A DNA stretch of 64,000 nt, taken from positions 89,392 through 153,391 of the forward strand of contig JAZKAR010000012.1 in assembly GCA_040389065.1 (NCBI GenBank), given 5' to 3'. Within the stretch, counting starts at the first letter, position 1. The number at the start of each line of letters is the position of its first letter. Of this stretch, positions 36,388 through 44,690 are shown one piece after another. Origin of the DNA: JAZKAR01 sp040389065. Lineage in GTDB: Bacteria; Pseudomonadota; Gammaproteobacteria; Burkholderiales; Casimicrobiaceae. A model generated the notes under the pieces. The model saw only the letters and a program-made list of their open reading frames with translations. It was not told the DNA's origin and ran no database searches. Both the position numbers and the translations under genes were made by a program.

Positions 36388-36528
36388 AATTTTAGAAGTT
36401 ACGCAGTTGGCTCTCTCGGCGTGGGACGCCCCGCGTTATGCCAACTTGCCGTACTACGTGTACTGCCTGCGTTGCCATGCGGGGCATCCCATGCCTTGAT
36501 ATAGCTCAACTGCGTAACTTCTAAATTT
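36388..36528. mobile_element. Long-form MITE with 5-bp target duplication AATTT
   Basis: The element proper is 36393-36523 (131 bp), with intact 17-bp terminal repeats, in the same orientation as the copy at 27479. It is flanked by AATTT at 36388-36392 and 36524-36528. It ends 21 bp before the start codon of the DNA glycosylase gene, so that gene's promoter must be inside or across the element. Confidence 0.93.
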
Positions 36529-36544
36529 ATTGCTTGAGGTAGAA

Positions 36545-37069
36545 ATGAACATGCCGACTGCTACACACATAGTTAGCTTTGAAGCAATTAGCACACCAAC
36601 TTCGCGACTACTCATACTGGGAAGCATACCTGGTAAAGCTTCGCTAAAAGCTAGTCAATATTATGCACACCCTCGTAATTTATTTTGGTCAATGATGGAA
36701 CATATTGCTGCTATTCCTGCAGACTTAGATTATGCCTTGCGCCTAAATATGTTGAATGATAAAGACATTGCGTTATGGGATGTTTTAAAATCATGTCATC
36801 GTACAAGCAGTTTAGATTCTGATATTGATGAACGCTCAATTATTCCCAATGACTTTGAAAACTTTTTTTCTGCTCATCCTTTGATTCGATTTATTTTTTT
36901 TAATGGCGCAAAAGCAGAAACAAGTTTTCTAAAATATGTACACCCAACTCTTAAATTAGATGTCTCTCTACAATATTATCGATTACCTTCTACAAGCCCG
37001 GCGAATGCCTCTGTTCCCATTTCACAAAAAGTAAAAGCTTGGTCTCTAATCACACAATTTTTAAAATAA
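36545..37069 (+). CDS. Hypoxanthine-DNA glycosylase (UDG superfamily, family 6)
   Basis: A 174-residue DNA-repair enzyme expected to remove deaminated adenine (hypoxanthine) from DNA. Start ATG 36545 follows GAGG by 5 bases; an in-frame TTG (36530) is less likely. Motifs are LLILGSIPGKASLKASQYYAHPRNLFW (in pieces: GSIPGKASL; QYYAHPRNLFW), IALWDVLKSCHR and the second active-site loop LPSTSPANA. These match the 'DNA-deoxyinosine glycosylase' group rather than classical Ung or Mug. The gene is tightly enclosed by two inverted-orientation MITEs, 21 bp upstream and 7 bp downstream. Confidence 0.88.
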   Translation: MNMPTATHIVSFEAISTPTSRLLILGSIPGKASLKASQYYAHPRNLFWSMMEHIAAIPADLDYALRLNMLNDKDIALWDVLKSCHRTSSLDSDIDERSIIPNDFENFFSAHPLIRFIFFNGAKAETSFLKYVHPTLKLDVSLQYYRLPSTSPANASVPISQKVKAWSLITQFLK

Positions 37070-37071
37070 AT

Positions 37072-37199
37072 ATTTTTAGAAGTTACGCAGTTTCGCACGC
37101 TCGACGTAATAGCAACTTGCCATACTCTGTATACTGTCTGCATTACCGTGCGGGGCATTCCATCCCGTGATAGAGCGCAACTGCGTAACCTTTAATTTT
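37072..37199. mobile_element. MITE copy with 5-bp target duplication ATTTT
   Basis: The element proper is 37077-37194, a divergent copy in the same orientation as 36393; the right end reads CAACTGCGTAACCTTTA. ATTTT is directly repeated at 37072-37076 and 37195-37199. It lies between the converging glycosylase and M48 genes and probably also acts as their terminator-like hairpin. Confidence 0.88.
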
Positions 37200-37206
37200 A
37201 AAACGT

Positions 37207-39096
37207 TTACAGCAGACAAACACTGTCTTTCAAGAACTTTTTTCTAAAGGCACGGCTATTTACGCTAAGATTTACTAATAAAATCTCATCGAAAAAAGTT
37301 AGCTCACTAAAAATTTGTTGTTCGATGTCTTTTGTGTGTTTTTTTGAGTTCCAGGGCCATCCCTTAACGGTGTATCCCAAAACGAATAGCGACTCTCCAA
37401 TATCATGCTCTAAAGGCTTTTGAGTTAAATACACATTATTTATATACGCTATTTTTTTTAAACCATCTGTTAATTGCGCTGCTTTACTTTCTGCTAAATC
37501 AGGTTTAAGTAAGCGGTCATTAATATGTAAATACTCACGCTCTTGCTCTCTGGCTAAAATAATACTTCTTCTAAGTAACCATTTTTCTTGCCAATACGCC
37601 ACTTCTAGTAATTGATGCTGTTTATAAAAATAATCACATAAATTTTGAGCACCAACCAAAATAAGCTTTTCGTCTAATGCCATTGCCCTGACTATCATAG
37701 CAACACCTGCTTGGTCATTGCTCCTCAATAATTGCTGCCCCCATGCAAAATTCACCCAGGCACTCTCAGGCACTTGCTTAAAAAGCGCTTGTAAGGCTAC
37801 TCGTGCAGCCTTTTCTCCTTCACCATACAGCTCAAGTAGCTTTACATACTCTAATCGCATCTCAATATCTGCTAGGCTTAACTCTATCTCCTCATCACAG
37901 ATAGCTTGATGCTCAAATTCATTCAAAATTTCTGCTAACCGCCTCTTACCCGCTTGCGCTTCTTCATGCCATTTTTTCCATGTAAGAGAAATAGAGCGTT
38001 GCCATTCATTATCTAATTGCTGAGTAAGTTTTTTTAATGATGCTCCTAATAACGCTTCTGCATTACTCTCTATAGAAGGCAAACCTGAAGGAAGCGATTG
38101 TTGCAAAGCTTTTAAACGATCAGAAAAACTAGGATGCGTATCGATACTATCAGTAGTATGTTTCAGTACATCGGTTAGCCATATTTCAAGTTGCGAAGAC
38201 TCTACAATATTCTTTAATGACTCAAGCCGCATTCCAGAATAAGGCAACACCGTTGGTAAAGGCTGTTCATAACTAGATTTAAAAACTTCACGCCAATAAC
38301 ATTCATTTAAATAACGCCCGATCATTTCAACACGAATTAAAGACTCTCCTACAATCTGAGTCGACGTTAACTGTGCAGAAATCTTGTCAGCATAAAACTC
38401 GTTTGCACGGGCTAATGGAAAAGAATACGCTGAAAAAAAAGGCACATACCAACGAAAAAAAGGTAAAAAAACCATATTACCCCACGATGCTTTTTTCTCT
38501 AACCCTTCAATTAAACGATCCCATCCTAGCCGTAGTCTATAAATCCAGTTACTTAAAACCCCATGCCTACCCGCCAAATGCCCTAACTCGTGCGCCAACA
38601 CTGCTTCTAGCTGCGGCGCGCTCAGTGCCTTGATGAGAGGTAATCCAATCAATAAATACGGTCGGTACCAACCCAATAAACCTAACCGTGGAATTTGGCA
38701 AACTCCTGCGTTTAATTGCTCTGTAATAAATACTTTATAGAGTTTGGGTACTTTTAATTGCGATCTTAATCGTTCAATTATAAAAAACAGTTCAGGCGCT
38801 TCTATTGAAGATATTGCTATGCCTTCTGGTACTGGTAATTTTACCCACATAGCTTTAAGAGTAAGAAACAACAACCCACCACAACCAAATACTACCTTGA
38901 ACACAATATAACTTGCATAGCGCCCAGCCCAAAACACCGAAAATACGCTAATAAATACAAGCAATATAATAATAGCAATTACATAACCATAGCCCAGCAA
39001 TGCTAGCAACCCTACTTTTAGTTGATACCAACGAGGGTGTAACAAAGATTCCTGGCTTAATTCTGCTACCAGGCGGTCGAATTTTTTAGAATACAT
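37207..39096 (-). CDS. M48-family membrane metallopeptidase with long C-terminal region
   Basis: A 629-residue protein. Two membrane helices (residues ~30-85: VIAIIILLVFISVFSVFW and VVFGCGGLLFLTLKAMW) precede a zinc protease domain with AVLAHELGHLAGRHG, where the two His and Glu are catalytic, and the third ligand Glu in ANEFYADKIS. DTHPSFSDRLKAL is the usual M48 follow-on. The C-terminal ~270 residues look helical and TPR-like (YVKLLELYGEGEKAARVALQALF). The catalytic domain follows the membrane anchor; family members handle envelope-protein quality control. The C-terminal part has no assigned role here. Confidence 0.85.
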   Translation of the reverse strand: MYSKKFDRLVAELSQESLLHPRWYQLKVGLLALLGYGYVIAIIILLVFISVFSVFWAGRYASYIVFKVVFGCGGLLFLTLKAMWVKLPVPEGIAISSIEAPELFFIIERLRSQLKVPKLYKVFITEQLNAGVCQIPRLGLLGWYRPYLLIGLPLIKALSAPQLEAVLAHELGHLAGRHGVLSNWIYRLRLGWDRLIEGLEKKASWGNMVFLPFFRWYVPFFSAYSFPLARANEFYADKISAQLTSTQIVGESLIRVEMIGRYLNECYWREVFKSSYEQPLPTVLPYSGMRLESLKNIVESSQLEIWLTDVLKHTTDSIDTHPSFSDRLKALQQSLPSGLPSIESNAEALLGASLKKLTQQLDNEWQRSISLTWKKWHEEAQAGKRRLAEILNEFEHQAICDEEIELSLADIEMRLEYVKLLELYGEGEKAARVALQALFKQVPESAWVNFAWGQQLLRSNDQAGVAMIVRAMALDEKLILVGAQNLCDYFYKQHQLLEVAYWQEKWLLRRSIILAREQEREYLHINDRLLKPDLAESKAAQLTDGLKKIAYINNVYLTQKPLEHDIGESLFVLGYTVKGWPWNSKKHTKDIEQQIFSELTFFDEILLVNLSVNSRAFRKKFLKDSVCLL

Positions 39097-39245
39097 AATT
39101 TTTCACATCTCATCCTAAATAGGACTCGTATCAATTATCAACATTCAGTGTGCTATTTGAGGCTTATCTTGCTTTGATTGATTTAAATCAAGATAAGCAT
39201 ATGATATTATCAATAAAACTTCGGTATCTGTAACAACATTTTCGC

Positions 39246-39653
39246 TTAATCAAATTGGAAGTAAAATTTTCCTGTCCATACATTTTTTTCTGAAGGTTTA
39301 GGCTGAACTAATTGTAAATAGTATTCACTGATATTTTTTTCTTTCAAAGCTTCTTGCGATTTTTTTTCTTTAAATGTTTTAATTGCAAGCGCTTCACCTG
39401 AGGAGTCTAAAGAATAAATAGCTGCTTCAATAGTATGCTCATACGGTTTTCCTTCCAGAAAAATCTCTAAACAATGTGTCATGGATTTATCGCTACGCTT
39501 CATCCCTTTTGTCAACATTGCTTTTAGTGGCATATCTTTTTTTTCAGCCTTTAGTAACTGTGTACCGTTTAGCTTTACAACTGCAGCCGCATCGCAGGCA
39601 GTAACTTCAAGCCTCAACTGCTCGCTACTACTCACAAAATAAGGATTTGTCAC
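39246..39653 (-). CDS. Hypothetical protein
   Basis: A 135-residue protein with no recognised family. I use GTG 39653 because GAAGG precedes it by 8 bases; the open frame extends 17 codons further to a weak TTG at 39704. There is no signal peptide or membrane segment. The middle reads CDAAAVVKLNGTQLLKAEKK and CLEIFLEGKPYEHTIEAAIYSLDS, with a beta-rich look, and the end is VWTGKFYFQFD. It lies 149 bp upstream of the M48 gene on the same strand; shared transcription is possible. Confidence 0.55.
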   Translation of the reverse strand: MTNPYFVSSSEQLRLEVTACDAAAVVKLNGTQLLKAEKKDMPLKAMLTKGMKRSDKSMTHCLEIFLEGKPYEHTIEAAIYSLDSSGEALAIKTFKEKKSQEALKEKNISEYYLQLVQPKPSEKNVWTGKFYFQFD

Positions 39654-40067
39654 GATTAAAACCTTCAAAAACGTGTGCCGATTACTGTTATAGGATTTAC
39701 ACAAAACTGTTCACGTAAAACATGGCTATATACACGTGGCTGTATACATTACACATTCACAGTACGGCAAACGACCTTAACACTGCCATTACCGCAGCCA
39801 GAAAAATTTTGGGTAAATCTTATTCAAAATGCGTAAGCGTTATGCTAGAAAGATATAAAGCATTCTATCGCTAAATTTATGATTGCAACACGTACTCACC
39901 CTACCCTAAAAGCATAACGTAGAAAAAACAAACAATTAAATAATGTACCTGGCTCTAATAAACCCTTCTAAACCCCTAAAAATACTTACCCTAAAAATTA
40001 ATCTACTCTAATGCACAGCAAACCCCTTGCAACTTGGCTCATATTCCTATAAAATTCTTTTCACTTT
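39654..40067. other. Spacer upstream of the tRNA genes
   Basis: AT-rich, no ORF or repeat copy recognised apart from an imperfect local duplication (ATGGCTATATACACG followed by TGGCTGTATACA near 39720-39748). The last 40 bp hold the tRNA promoter candidate. Confidence 0.4.
40027..40053 (+). promoter_or_regulatory. Candidate promoter for the tRNA-Lys pair
   Basis: TTGCAA at 40027-40032 and TATAAA at 40048-40053 with a 15-bp spacer end 14 bp before the first tRNA base. The -10 match is good and the spacer is short. Confidence 0.45.
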
Positions 40068-40143
40068 GGGTCGTTAGCTCAGTTGGTAGAGCAGCGGACT
40101 TTTAATCCGTTGGTCGCAGGTTCGAATCCCGCACGGCCTACCA
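40068..40143 (+). tRNA. tRNA-Lys (anticodon TTT)
   Basis: A full 76-nt cloverleaf: acceptor GGGTCGT pairs with ACGGCCT (one G-T at the end), D-arm GCTCAGTTGGTAGAGC, anticodon loop CTTTTAA giving TTT, T-arm GCAGGTTCGAATCCCGC, and encoded CCA. It is 41 bp ahead of a second tRNA-Lys. Confidence 0.97.
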
Positions 40144-40184
40144 AAGTTTCTTAAAAGTTTTATTCAGCTCAGTATGATCATCGT

Positions 40185-40260
40185 GGGTCGTTAGCTCAGC
40201 TGGTAGAGCAGCGGACTCTTAATCCGTTGGTCCGGGGTTCGATCCCCCGACGGCCTACCA
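40185..40260 (+). tRNA. tRNA-Lys (anticodon CTT)
   Basis: A second 76-nt lysine tRNA with the same acceptor and D-arm, anticodon loop CTCTTAA giving CTT, T-arm CGGGGTTCGATCCCCCG and encoded CCA. It differs from the first in the anticodon and T-stem. The two are likely a tandem duplication with anticodon specialisation, transcribed together. Confidence 0.97.
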
Positions 40261-40515
40261 CGCTTCTAAATTTTTCCAAAAAAAAAATTCATTCAGCACT
40301 ACCCTGGCATTCCCTTACAATTAGTTTCTATTGCGCTTTTTACCAGGTATTATTTGGTTTTATTTATGCCAAATATATAATTTCCGCATTGCTCATCCCT
40401 CTACCCTCTGTATAATGATGTGAGTTTAAATATAAAAGAACCCTCTCAATATTTATACCTTTTATTAGTAGACGTTACACAGAAATGTTAGTTTTAATAC
40501 CACTCGGACATTAAT

Positions 40516-41085
40516 ATGGCAAAAGTAACAGCAGTAGAAATTCGCGTAGGCAACTTAGTTGAATGGGATAAACGAGTATGGCGTGTTGCCAAAGCTCACC
40601 ATGTTCATGTAGGCGGCCGCGGCGGTGCATATATGCAAGTTGAAATGAAAGACGTTGAAGTTGGAACAAAAGTCAATCAACGCTTTCGTACAGATGAAAA
40701 AATAGAGCGTGCTTATGTTGAACCTAGAGATATGCTCTTCTTGTACCAAGAAGGTACAGGGTATATTTTTATGGATCAAAATAATTATGAGCAAGTTACG
40801 CTAAGTGCAGACTTCCTCGAAGGTCAGGCAGAATATTTACTTCCTAACACCCAAATACAAGTAAATTTTTATAACGAGCGTCCAATTGGAGTTCAGCTTC
40901 CTCCTTCAGTAATACTCTCCATTACAGATACAGAGCCTTATTTAAAAGGGGCTACCGTTACTAGCTCATATAAGCCTGCTACAACAGAAACTGGATTAGT
41001 TGTTCAAGTTCCTCCTTTTGTTGAAATTGGAGAAAAAATCAAAATCAATACTGATGATGGCAGCTACATTGAACGTGCAAACTAA
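40516..41085 (+). CDS. efp: Elongation factor P, alphaproteobacterial-like sequence
   Basis: A 189-residue EF-P that rescues ribosomes stalled on polyproline. Domain I tip is VGGRGGAYM with Arg35 where the modified residue lies. Domains II and III read QVEMKDVEVGTKVNQRFRTD, IERAYVEPRDMLFLYQEGTGY and KGATVTSSYKPATTETGLVVQVPPFVEIGEKI (in pieces), ending DDGSYIERAN. From memory of the family, this pattern fits alphaproteobacterial EF-P (for example Agrobacterium), not the SGRN-type EF-P with EarP that betaproteobacteria usually carry. No earP gene is adjacent. Upstream are the two tRNA-Lys genes. Confidence 0.93.
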   Translation: MAKVTAVEIRVGNLVEWDKRVWRVAKAHHVHVGGRGGAYMQVEMKDVEVGTKVNQRFRTDEKIERAYVEPRDMLFLYQEGTGYIFMDQNNYEQVTLSADFLEGQAEYLLPNTQIQVNFYNERPIGVQLPPSVILSITDTEPYLKGATVTSSYKPATTETGLVVQVPPFVEIGEKIKINTDDGSYIERAN

Positions 41086-41450
41086 TTTCTTAAATTAACT
41101 CTTTACAATTTTTAAAATTTCTTTACATAGGTCTTTCTTTGAAACATAAATCAAGGCGAGACCTAGTTTTTTCTAAGCTTTTCAACAGCTACAGCCTTAA
41201 AATATCTACCATAGAGCACTCTAGGGCTTTACGCAAAGAGCCTGTGCTCGGTAAAATTCTAATCTTTTGTTTTAACATCATCTTTTGTATTGATCTATAC
41301 GCGGTCAGCCTTGAAATTCTTATTTTTACCCTAATCTTATAGAGTTAGCTTTTATTTTTTAACAAAATTGTTTTACATCAATTTTGTTAAAAGCCTATAA
41401 AATTAAAGGTCGTTAGAAAAAACCTTCTTCATTTAGCCGGGAATCTCCTC
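41086..41450. promoter_or_regulatory. Spacer with perfect 14-bp inverted repeat before the second CysB gene
   Basis: TTTTAACAAAATTG (41357-41370) is perfectly inverted at 41379-41392 with an 8-nt loop, 58 bp before the start codon. It has no T-run on the plus strand in the right place for a terminator, so it may be an operator. A TTG-started 67-codon frame at 41139 is not considered real. Confidence 0.45.
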
Positions 41451-42389
41451 ATGAATCTACAACAACTTCGCTATGTTGCAAAAGTCGTGCGTTGTGGCCT
41501 CAACATTTCAGAAGCAGCCCAACAGTTAGATACCTCTCAGCCAGGAGTCAGTAAACAAATTGCGGCCTTAGAAGAAGAATTAGGTCTCCAAGTTTTTATG
41601 CGACGCGGCAAACGCCTTTTAGGACTAACACCTCCTGGAGAAAGGCTCTTACCCATTATAAAAGTTATCCTTCATCAACTTGATAACTTAAAGAGGGTAA
41701 GTGATGAGTTTCACAATGAAACCGAAGGTGAAATCAGTATCGCTACAACACATACTCAAGCACGCTACGTTCTCCCTCTTATTATTGAGCGCTTTCGGAA
41801 ACGTTACCCTAATGTTCGAGTATGTTTAAAACAAGGCAACCCTCGTCAGGTAGGACAATGGATTATCAATGGAGAAGCAGATGTTGGGATTGCAACGGAT
41901 GCTATAGGGCAAACAGATGGCCTCATCACATTGCCTTGTTATTCTTGGCACCATTGTGTCATTGCGCCATTGGGGCATCCTATTCTTGAAACAGATAACC
42001 CTCCTCTGCAAAAGCTTGCGCAGTATCCTCTTATTACCTATGACGATACAATTACTGGCGGTGCTGCCATTCATCAAGTTTTTGTTGAGCATGATATTAC
42101 ACCTAATATTGCCCTTTCAGCGCTTGATGCTGATGTTATAAAAACCTATGTAGAAATGGGAATGGGTATAGGTATTGTTGCAAGTATGGCTTACGACCCC
42201 GAATACGATACCCGCTTAGGCTCATGTTCACTAGCGCATATATTTCCTGCAAGTGTTACTAAAGTGGGATTAGCGCAAGGCACCTTTTTAAGACGCTATG
42301 TAATTGACTTTGTATCTCTATTAGCGCCTGAAATGGATATTCAAACATTACAATCAACCTTAGCAGGTGATTTAAGCGATACTGACTAA
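41451..42389 (+). CDS. LysR-family regulator, second CysB-type paralogue
   Basis: A 312-residue LysR protein: helix-turn-helix with DTSQPGVSKQIAALEEELGL and FMRRGKRLLGLTPPG, then the sulfur-ligand signature SIATTHTQARYVLP and SALDADVIKTYVEMGMGIGIVASMAYDPEYD. It resembles the protein at 6258 throughout but is clearly divergent, and one of the two may be the general CysB and the other an SsuR/Cbl-like specialist. It is followed after 25 bp by lpxK. Confidence 0.9.
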   Translation: MNLQQLRYVAKVVRCGLNISEAAQQLDTSQPGVSKQIAALEEELGLQVFMRRGKRLLGLTPPGERLLPIIKVILHQLDNLKRVSDEFHNETEGEISIATTHTQARYVLPLIIERFRKRYPNVRVCLKQGNPRQVGQWIINGEADVGIATDAIGQTDGLITLPCYSWHHCVIAPLGHPILETDNPPLQKLAQYPLITYDDTITGGAAIHQVFVEHDITPNIALSALDADVIKTYVEMGMGIGIVASMAYDPEYDTRLGSCSLAHIFPASVTKVGLAQGTFLRRYVIDFVSLLAPEMDIQTLQSTLAGDLSDTD

Positions 42390-42414
42390 CCTCATTCGCG
42401 CTTTACATCCCATC

Positions 42415-43584
42415 ATGACAGCTATATGGCGTAAATTAAAACACTGGAGCCTAACCCATTTGCATCGTTACCTAAGCTCACAATGGTACGATGGTTCTGG
42501 GGCTTCTTCATCTCGCGTATTGCAATGGCTTAGTGCGCTTACTGAAACGCATGTGCAAAAGCGCCCTCCCTTTAATGTTAAAAAATACCGTGCTCCAGTT
42601 ATTGTAGTAGGTAATGTAACAGTGGGAGGCAGTGGAAAAACCCCCTTTGTAATAGCATTGGCTCGCCTGCTAAAACATCACGGCTGGCACCCCGGTATTA
42701 TTTGCCGAGGAGATGGGGCAAGCACAAATCATTCGCCACTTGCTGTCGATATTAAGGCTCCTAATGCGCCTAGCTTAAGCGAAATATTTGGAGATGAAGC
42801 TCGCCTCCATGCAAGCTTAGGATTTCCTGTATGGCAAGGCCGCAAGCGTCATGAGGTAGCTTTAGCCTTACTCTCTCATCACGCTGAAGTTAATGTGATT
42901 ATTAGCGATGATGGCTTACAACATACCGCCCTACATCGCGATATAGAACTAGTATTACTTAACAGCGATTGGGGGCTAGGTAATGGTCGCCTTATACCCG
43001 CCGGCCCGTTACGCGAACCTCCTGAACGTTTAAATACTGTTGATGCAATTATTTTGCACCGCACGCATGACAATGCACCTAATGAACTTTTACAAGTGCC
43101 TGGTTTATCTTCCTGGAGTCATTTAACTCCGCCTGTGTTTACTACGCAATTAAAGCTTTTACAGCCTCGTTTACTGCATAACAATCAACCTTTAACGTTA
43201 AATAAAGTAGCTCCTTCCTCTGATTTACCTGATTCTTCTATGGATTGGAGCCAATGGGCACATTGGAGCAAAACGCATCGCCTTATCGCTCTAACCGCGA
43301 TTGCTCATCCTGAAAGCTTTTATCGCTCTTTAAGAGAGAAAGGAATGTATCTAACAAAGACTTTAGCGTTTCCTGATCATTATGCTTTTTCTGTAGACGA
43401 TATTCCTACCCATGCAGATGCTATTTTTATCACAGAAAAAGATGCTGTAAAATGTAAACAGTTTGATCACGCTACCTTGTGGGTGATACCATCGTCTGTT
43501 GAAATACCTGATAATCTTACTGAACTTATCTTGCAACAACTGGCGAAATTTAATCTAGGTGCAGAGCAAGCAGATGTAAGTTAA
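42415..43584 (+). CDS. lpxK: Tetraacyldisaccharide 4'-kinase LpxK
   Basis: Phosphorylates the 4' position of tetraacyldisaccharide-1-phosphate in lipid A synthesis at the inner membrane. The 389-residue protein has the family N-terminus RAPVIVVGNVTVGGSGKTP with the P-loop, ICRGDGAS, GDEARLHASLGFPVWQGRKR, SDDGLQHTALHRDIELVL and RLIPAGPLREPP. It is longer than most (about 330-350), with a low-complexity insert near residues 260-285 (SSDLPDSSMDWSQWAHWS). TEKDAVKC near the end fits the family. Confidence 0.94.
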   Translation: MTAIWRKLKHWSLTHLHRYLSSQWYDGSGASSSRVLQWLSALTETHVQKRPPFNVKKYRAPVIVVGNVTVGGSGKTPFVIALARLLKHHGWHPGIICRGDGASTNHSPLAVDIKAPNAPSLSEIFGDEARLHASLGFPVWQGRKRHEVALALLSHHAEVNVIISDDGLQHTALHRDIELVLLNSDWGLGNGRLIPAGPLREPPERLNTVDAIILHRTHDNAPNELLQVPGLSSWSHLTPPVFTTQLKLLQPRLLHNNQPLTLNKVAPSSDLPDSSMDWSQWAHWSKTHRLIALTAIAHPESFYRSLREKGMYLTKTLAFPDHYAFSVDDIPTHADAIFITEKDAVKCKQFDHATLWVIPSSVEIPDNLTELILQQLAKFNLGAEQADVS

Positions 43585-43673
43585 TAAAAACTGCATCTTA
43601 CTTAACTCATCAATATTTTATATGCTTTGCTTAACCTTAGATTTTTTTAAAGCAGCACGAATATATATAGTTT

Positions 43674-43747
43674 TAGAAGTTACTCAGTTAAGTTACCTTA
43701 AGACAAGGCTAAGCTGCCAGCATGCAGAGAGAACTGCGTAACTTTTA
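43674..43747. repeat. Internally deleted MITE between lpxK and the Trm112-like gene
   Basis: The left end TAGAAGTTACTCAGTTAAG and right end GAACTGCGTAACTTTTA are recognisable but the centre is mostly lost (74 bp). AGTTT flanks both sides (43669-43673; 43749-43753 with one extra base). The lpxK-Trm112 gap of 201 bp is explained by it. Confidence 0.75.
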
Positions 43748-43785
43748 AAGTTTTAAAAGCTTTGCCATTTTAAACGTGATCGTAT

Positions 43786-44043
43786 ATGACATCTTCTTGG
43801 TTTGATCTTCTTGTTTGCCCTATTACGAAAGCACCTCTACGCCATGATGCCAGCCAACAGCTATTAATTGCAGACGCTGCCGGCAAAGCGTATCCTATTC
43901 GAGATGGCATTCCTGTTTTACTAGCAGAAGAGGCGCTTGAATGGCCCTTAGTAACTTTAGTAACACCTGCCGCCACTTTATCGCCAGATTTAAACACTAC
44001 TTCTGACTCTGCGTCATCTCACACCACCGCATCAGCTAGCTGA
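43786..44043 (+). CDS. Trm112/YcaR-like small protein
   Basis: An 85-residue protein related to Trm112/UPF0434: WFDLLVCPITKAPLRHDASQ, KAYPIRDGIPVLLAEEA. The usual second Cys of the CPxC pair is Thr here (CPIT), so a zinc site is doubtful. A Ser/Thr/Ala tail of ~30 residues follows. In many proteobacteria the gene lies next to lpxK and kdsB; here the neighbour downstream is the Smr gene. Function in bacteria is unclear. Confidence 0.8.
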   Translation: MTSSWFDLLVCPITKAPLRHDASQQLLIADAAGKAYPIRDGIPVLLAEEALEWPLVTLVTPAATLSPDLNTTSDSASSHTTASAS

Positions 44044-44072
44044 TTTTCAGTACTACCTGCAGCGCTAATGAC

Positions 44073-44690
44073 GTGAGTAAAAAAATCCCTTCTTCTAAAT
44101 CATTATCTCTCCAAGCGCCTGAGTCAGAAAACTCCTCAACTGATTCGTTAACAGAATGGATGACTTACAGCGAAGGGGTAACGCCCTTGGCTCTGCGCCA
44201 TAAAAATCGTATTCATCATACCCAACCATCTCACTCTCCCATCAAAAAGCAATCTTTACATCCACAAAGCTTAAGGCAAGTCTTTAACTGGAGTGATACC
44301 TCTCCCCCCTCATCTGAAGATAAACGCTGGAGCCGCCATTCTGTAGGCCGGCGTCAGTGGAAGCAATGGCTTGAACAACGTCCCGAAACAATTATTGATC
44401 TACATGGGCATACCTTAGATTCTGCATTTCGTGAATTAGCTGAATGTTTATATAGTGCGCTTCGCCATCAACAACGTGTGATTCTATGTATTCATGGTAA
44501 AGGTTTAAGCAGCCCCACCGGTGATTCTGTTTTACGACAAGCACTGCGCCAATGGCTTATGTATTGCCCCGAAGTAATTGCTTATAGCCCGGCACCTGAT
44601 CACCGGGGAGGAGATGGTGCTACGCTCATATGGTTAACCTCGCCCAAAAATTACTCCGCTCACTATAATTCTTCTCAACATGAACGTTAA
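44073..44690 (+). CDS. Smr-domain protein
   Basis: A 205-residue protein beginning with GTG 44073. The C-terminal ~90 residues form an Smr domain: TIIDLHGHTLDSAFRELAECL, VILCIHGKGLSS, and YSPAPDHRGGDGATLIWL. The N-terminal half is low-complexity and hydrophilic. Smr domains have nicking or RNase-type activity in some relatives (for example MutS2, SmrB), so an RNA/DNA nuclease role is possible but unproven. It overlaps the following methyltransferase gene by 11 bp. Confidence 0.82.
   Translation: MSKKIPSSKSLSLQAPESENSSTDSLTEWMTYSEGVTPLALRHKNRIHHTQPSHSPIKKQSLHPQSLRQVFNWSDTSPPSSEDKRWSRHSVGRRQWKQWLEQRPETIIDLHGHTLDSAFRELAECLYSALRHQQRVILCIHGKGLSSPTGDSVLRQALRQWLMYCPEVIAYSPAPDHRGGDGATLIWLTSPKNYSAHYNSSQHER

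Noticed and set aside
41139..41342. 67-codon open frame between efp and the second cysB-type gene
   Set aside because: It starts with TTG without a ribosome-binding site, has a hydrophobic low-complexity composition and overlaps a palindromic regulatory region.
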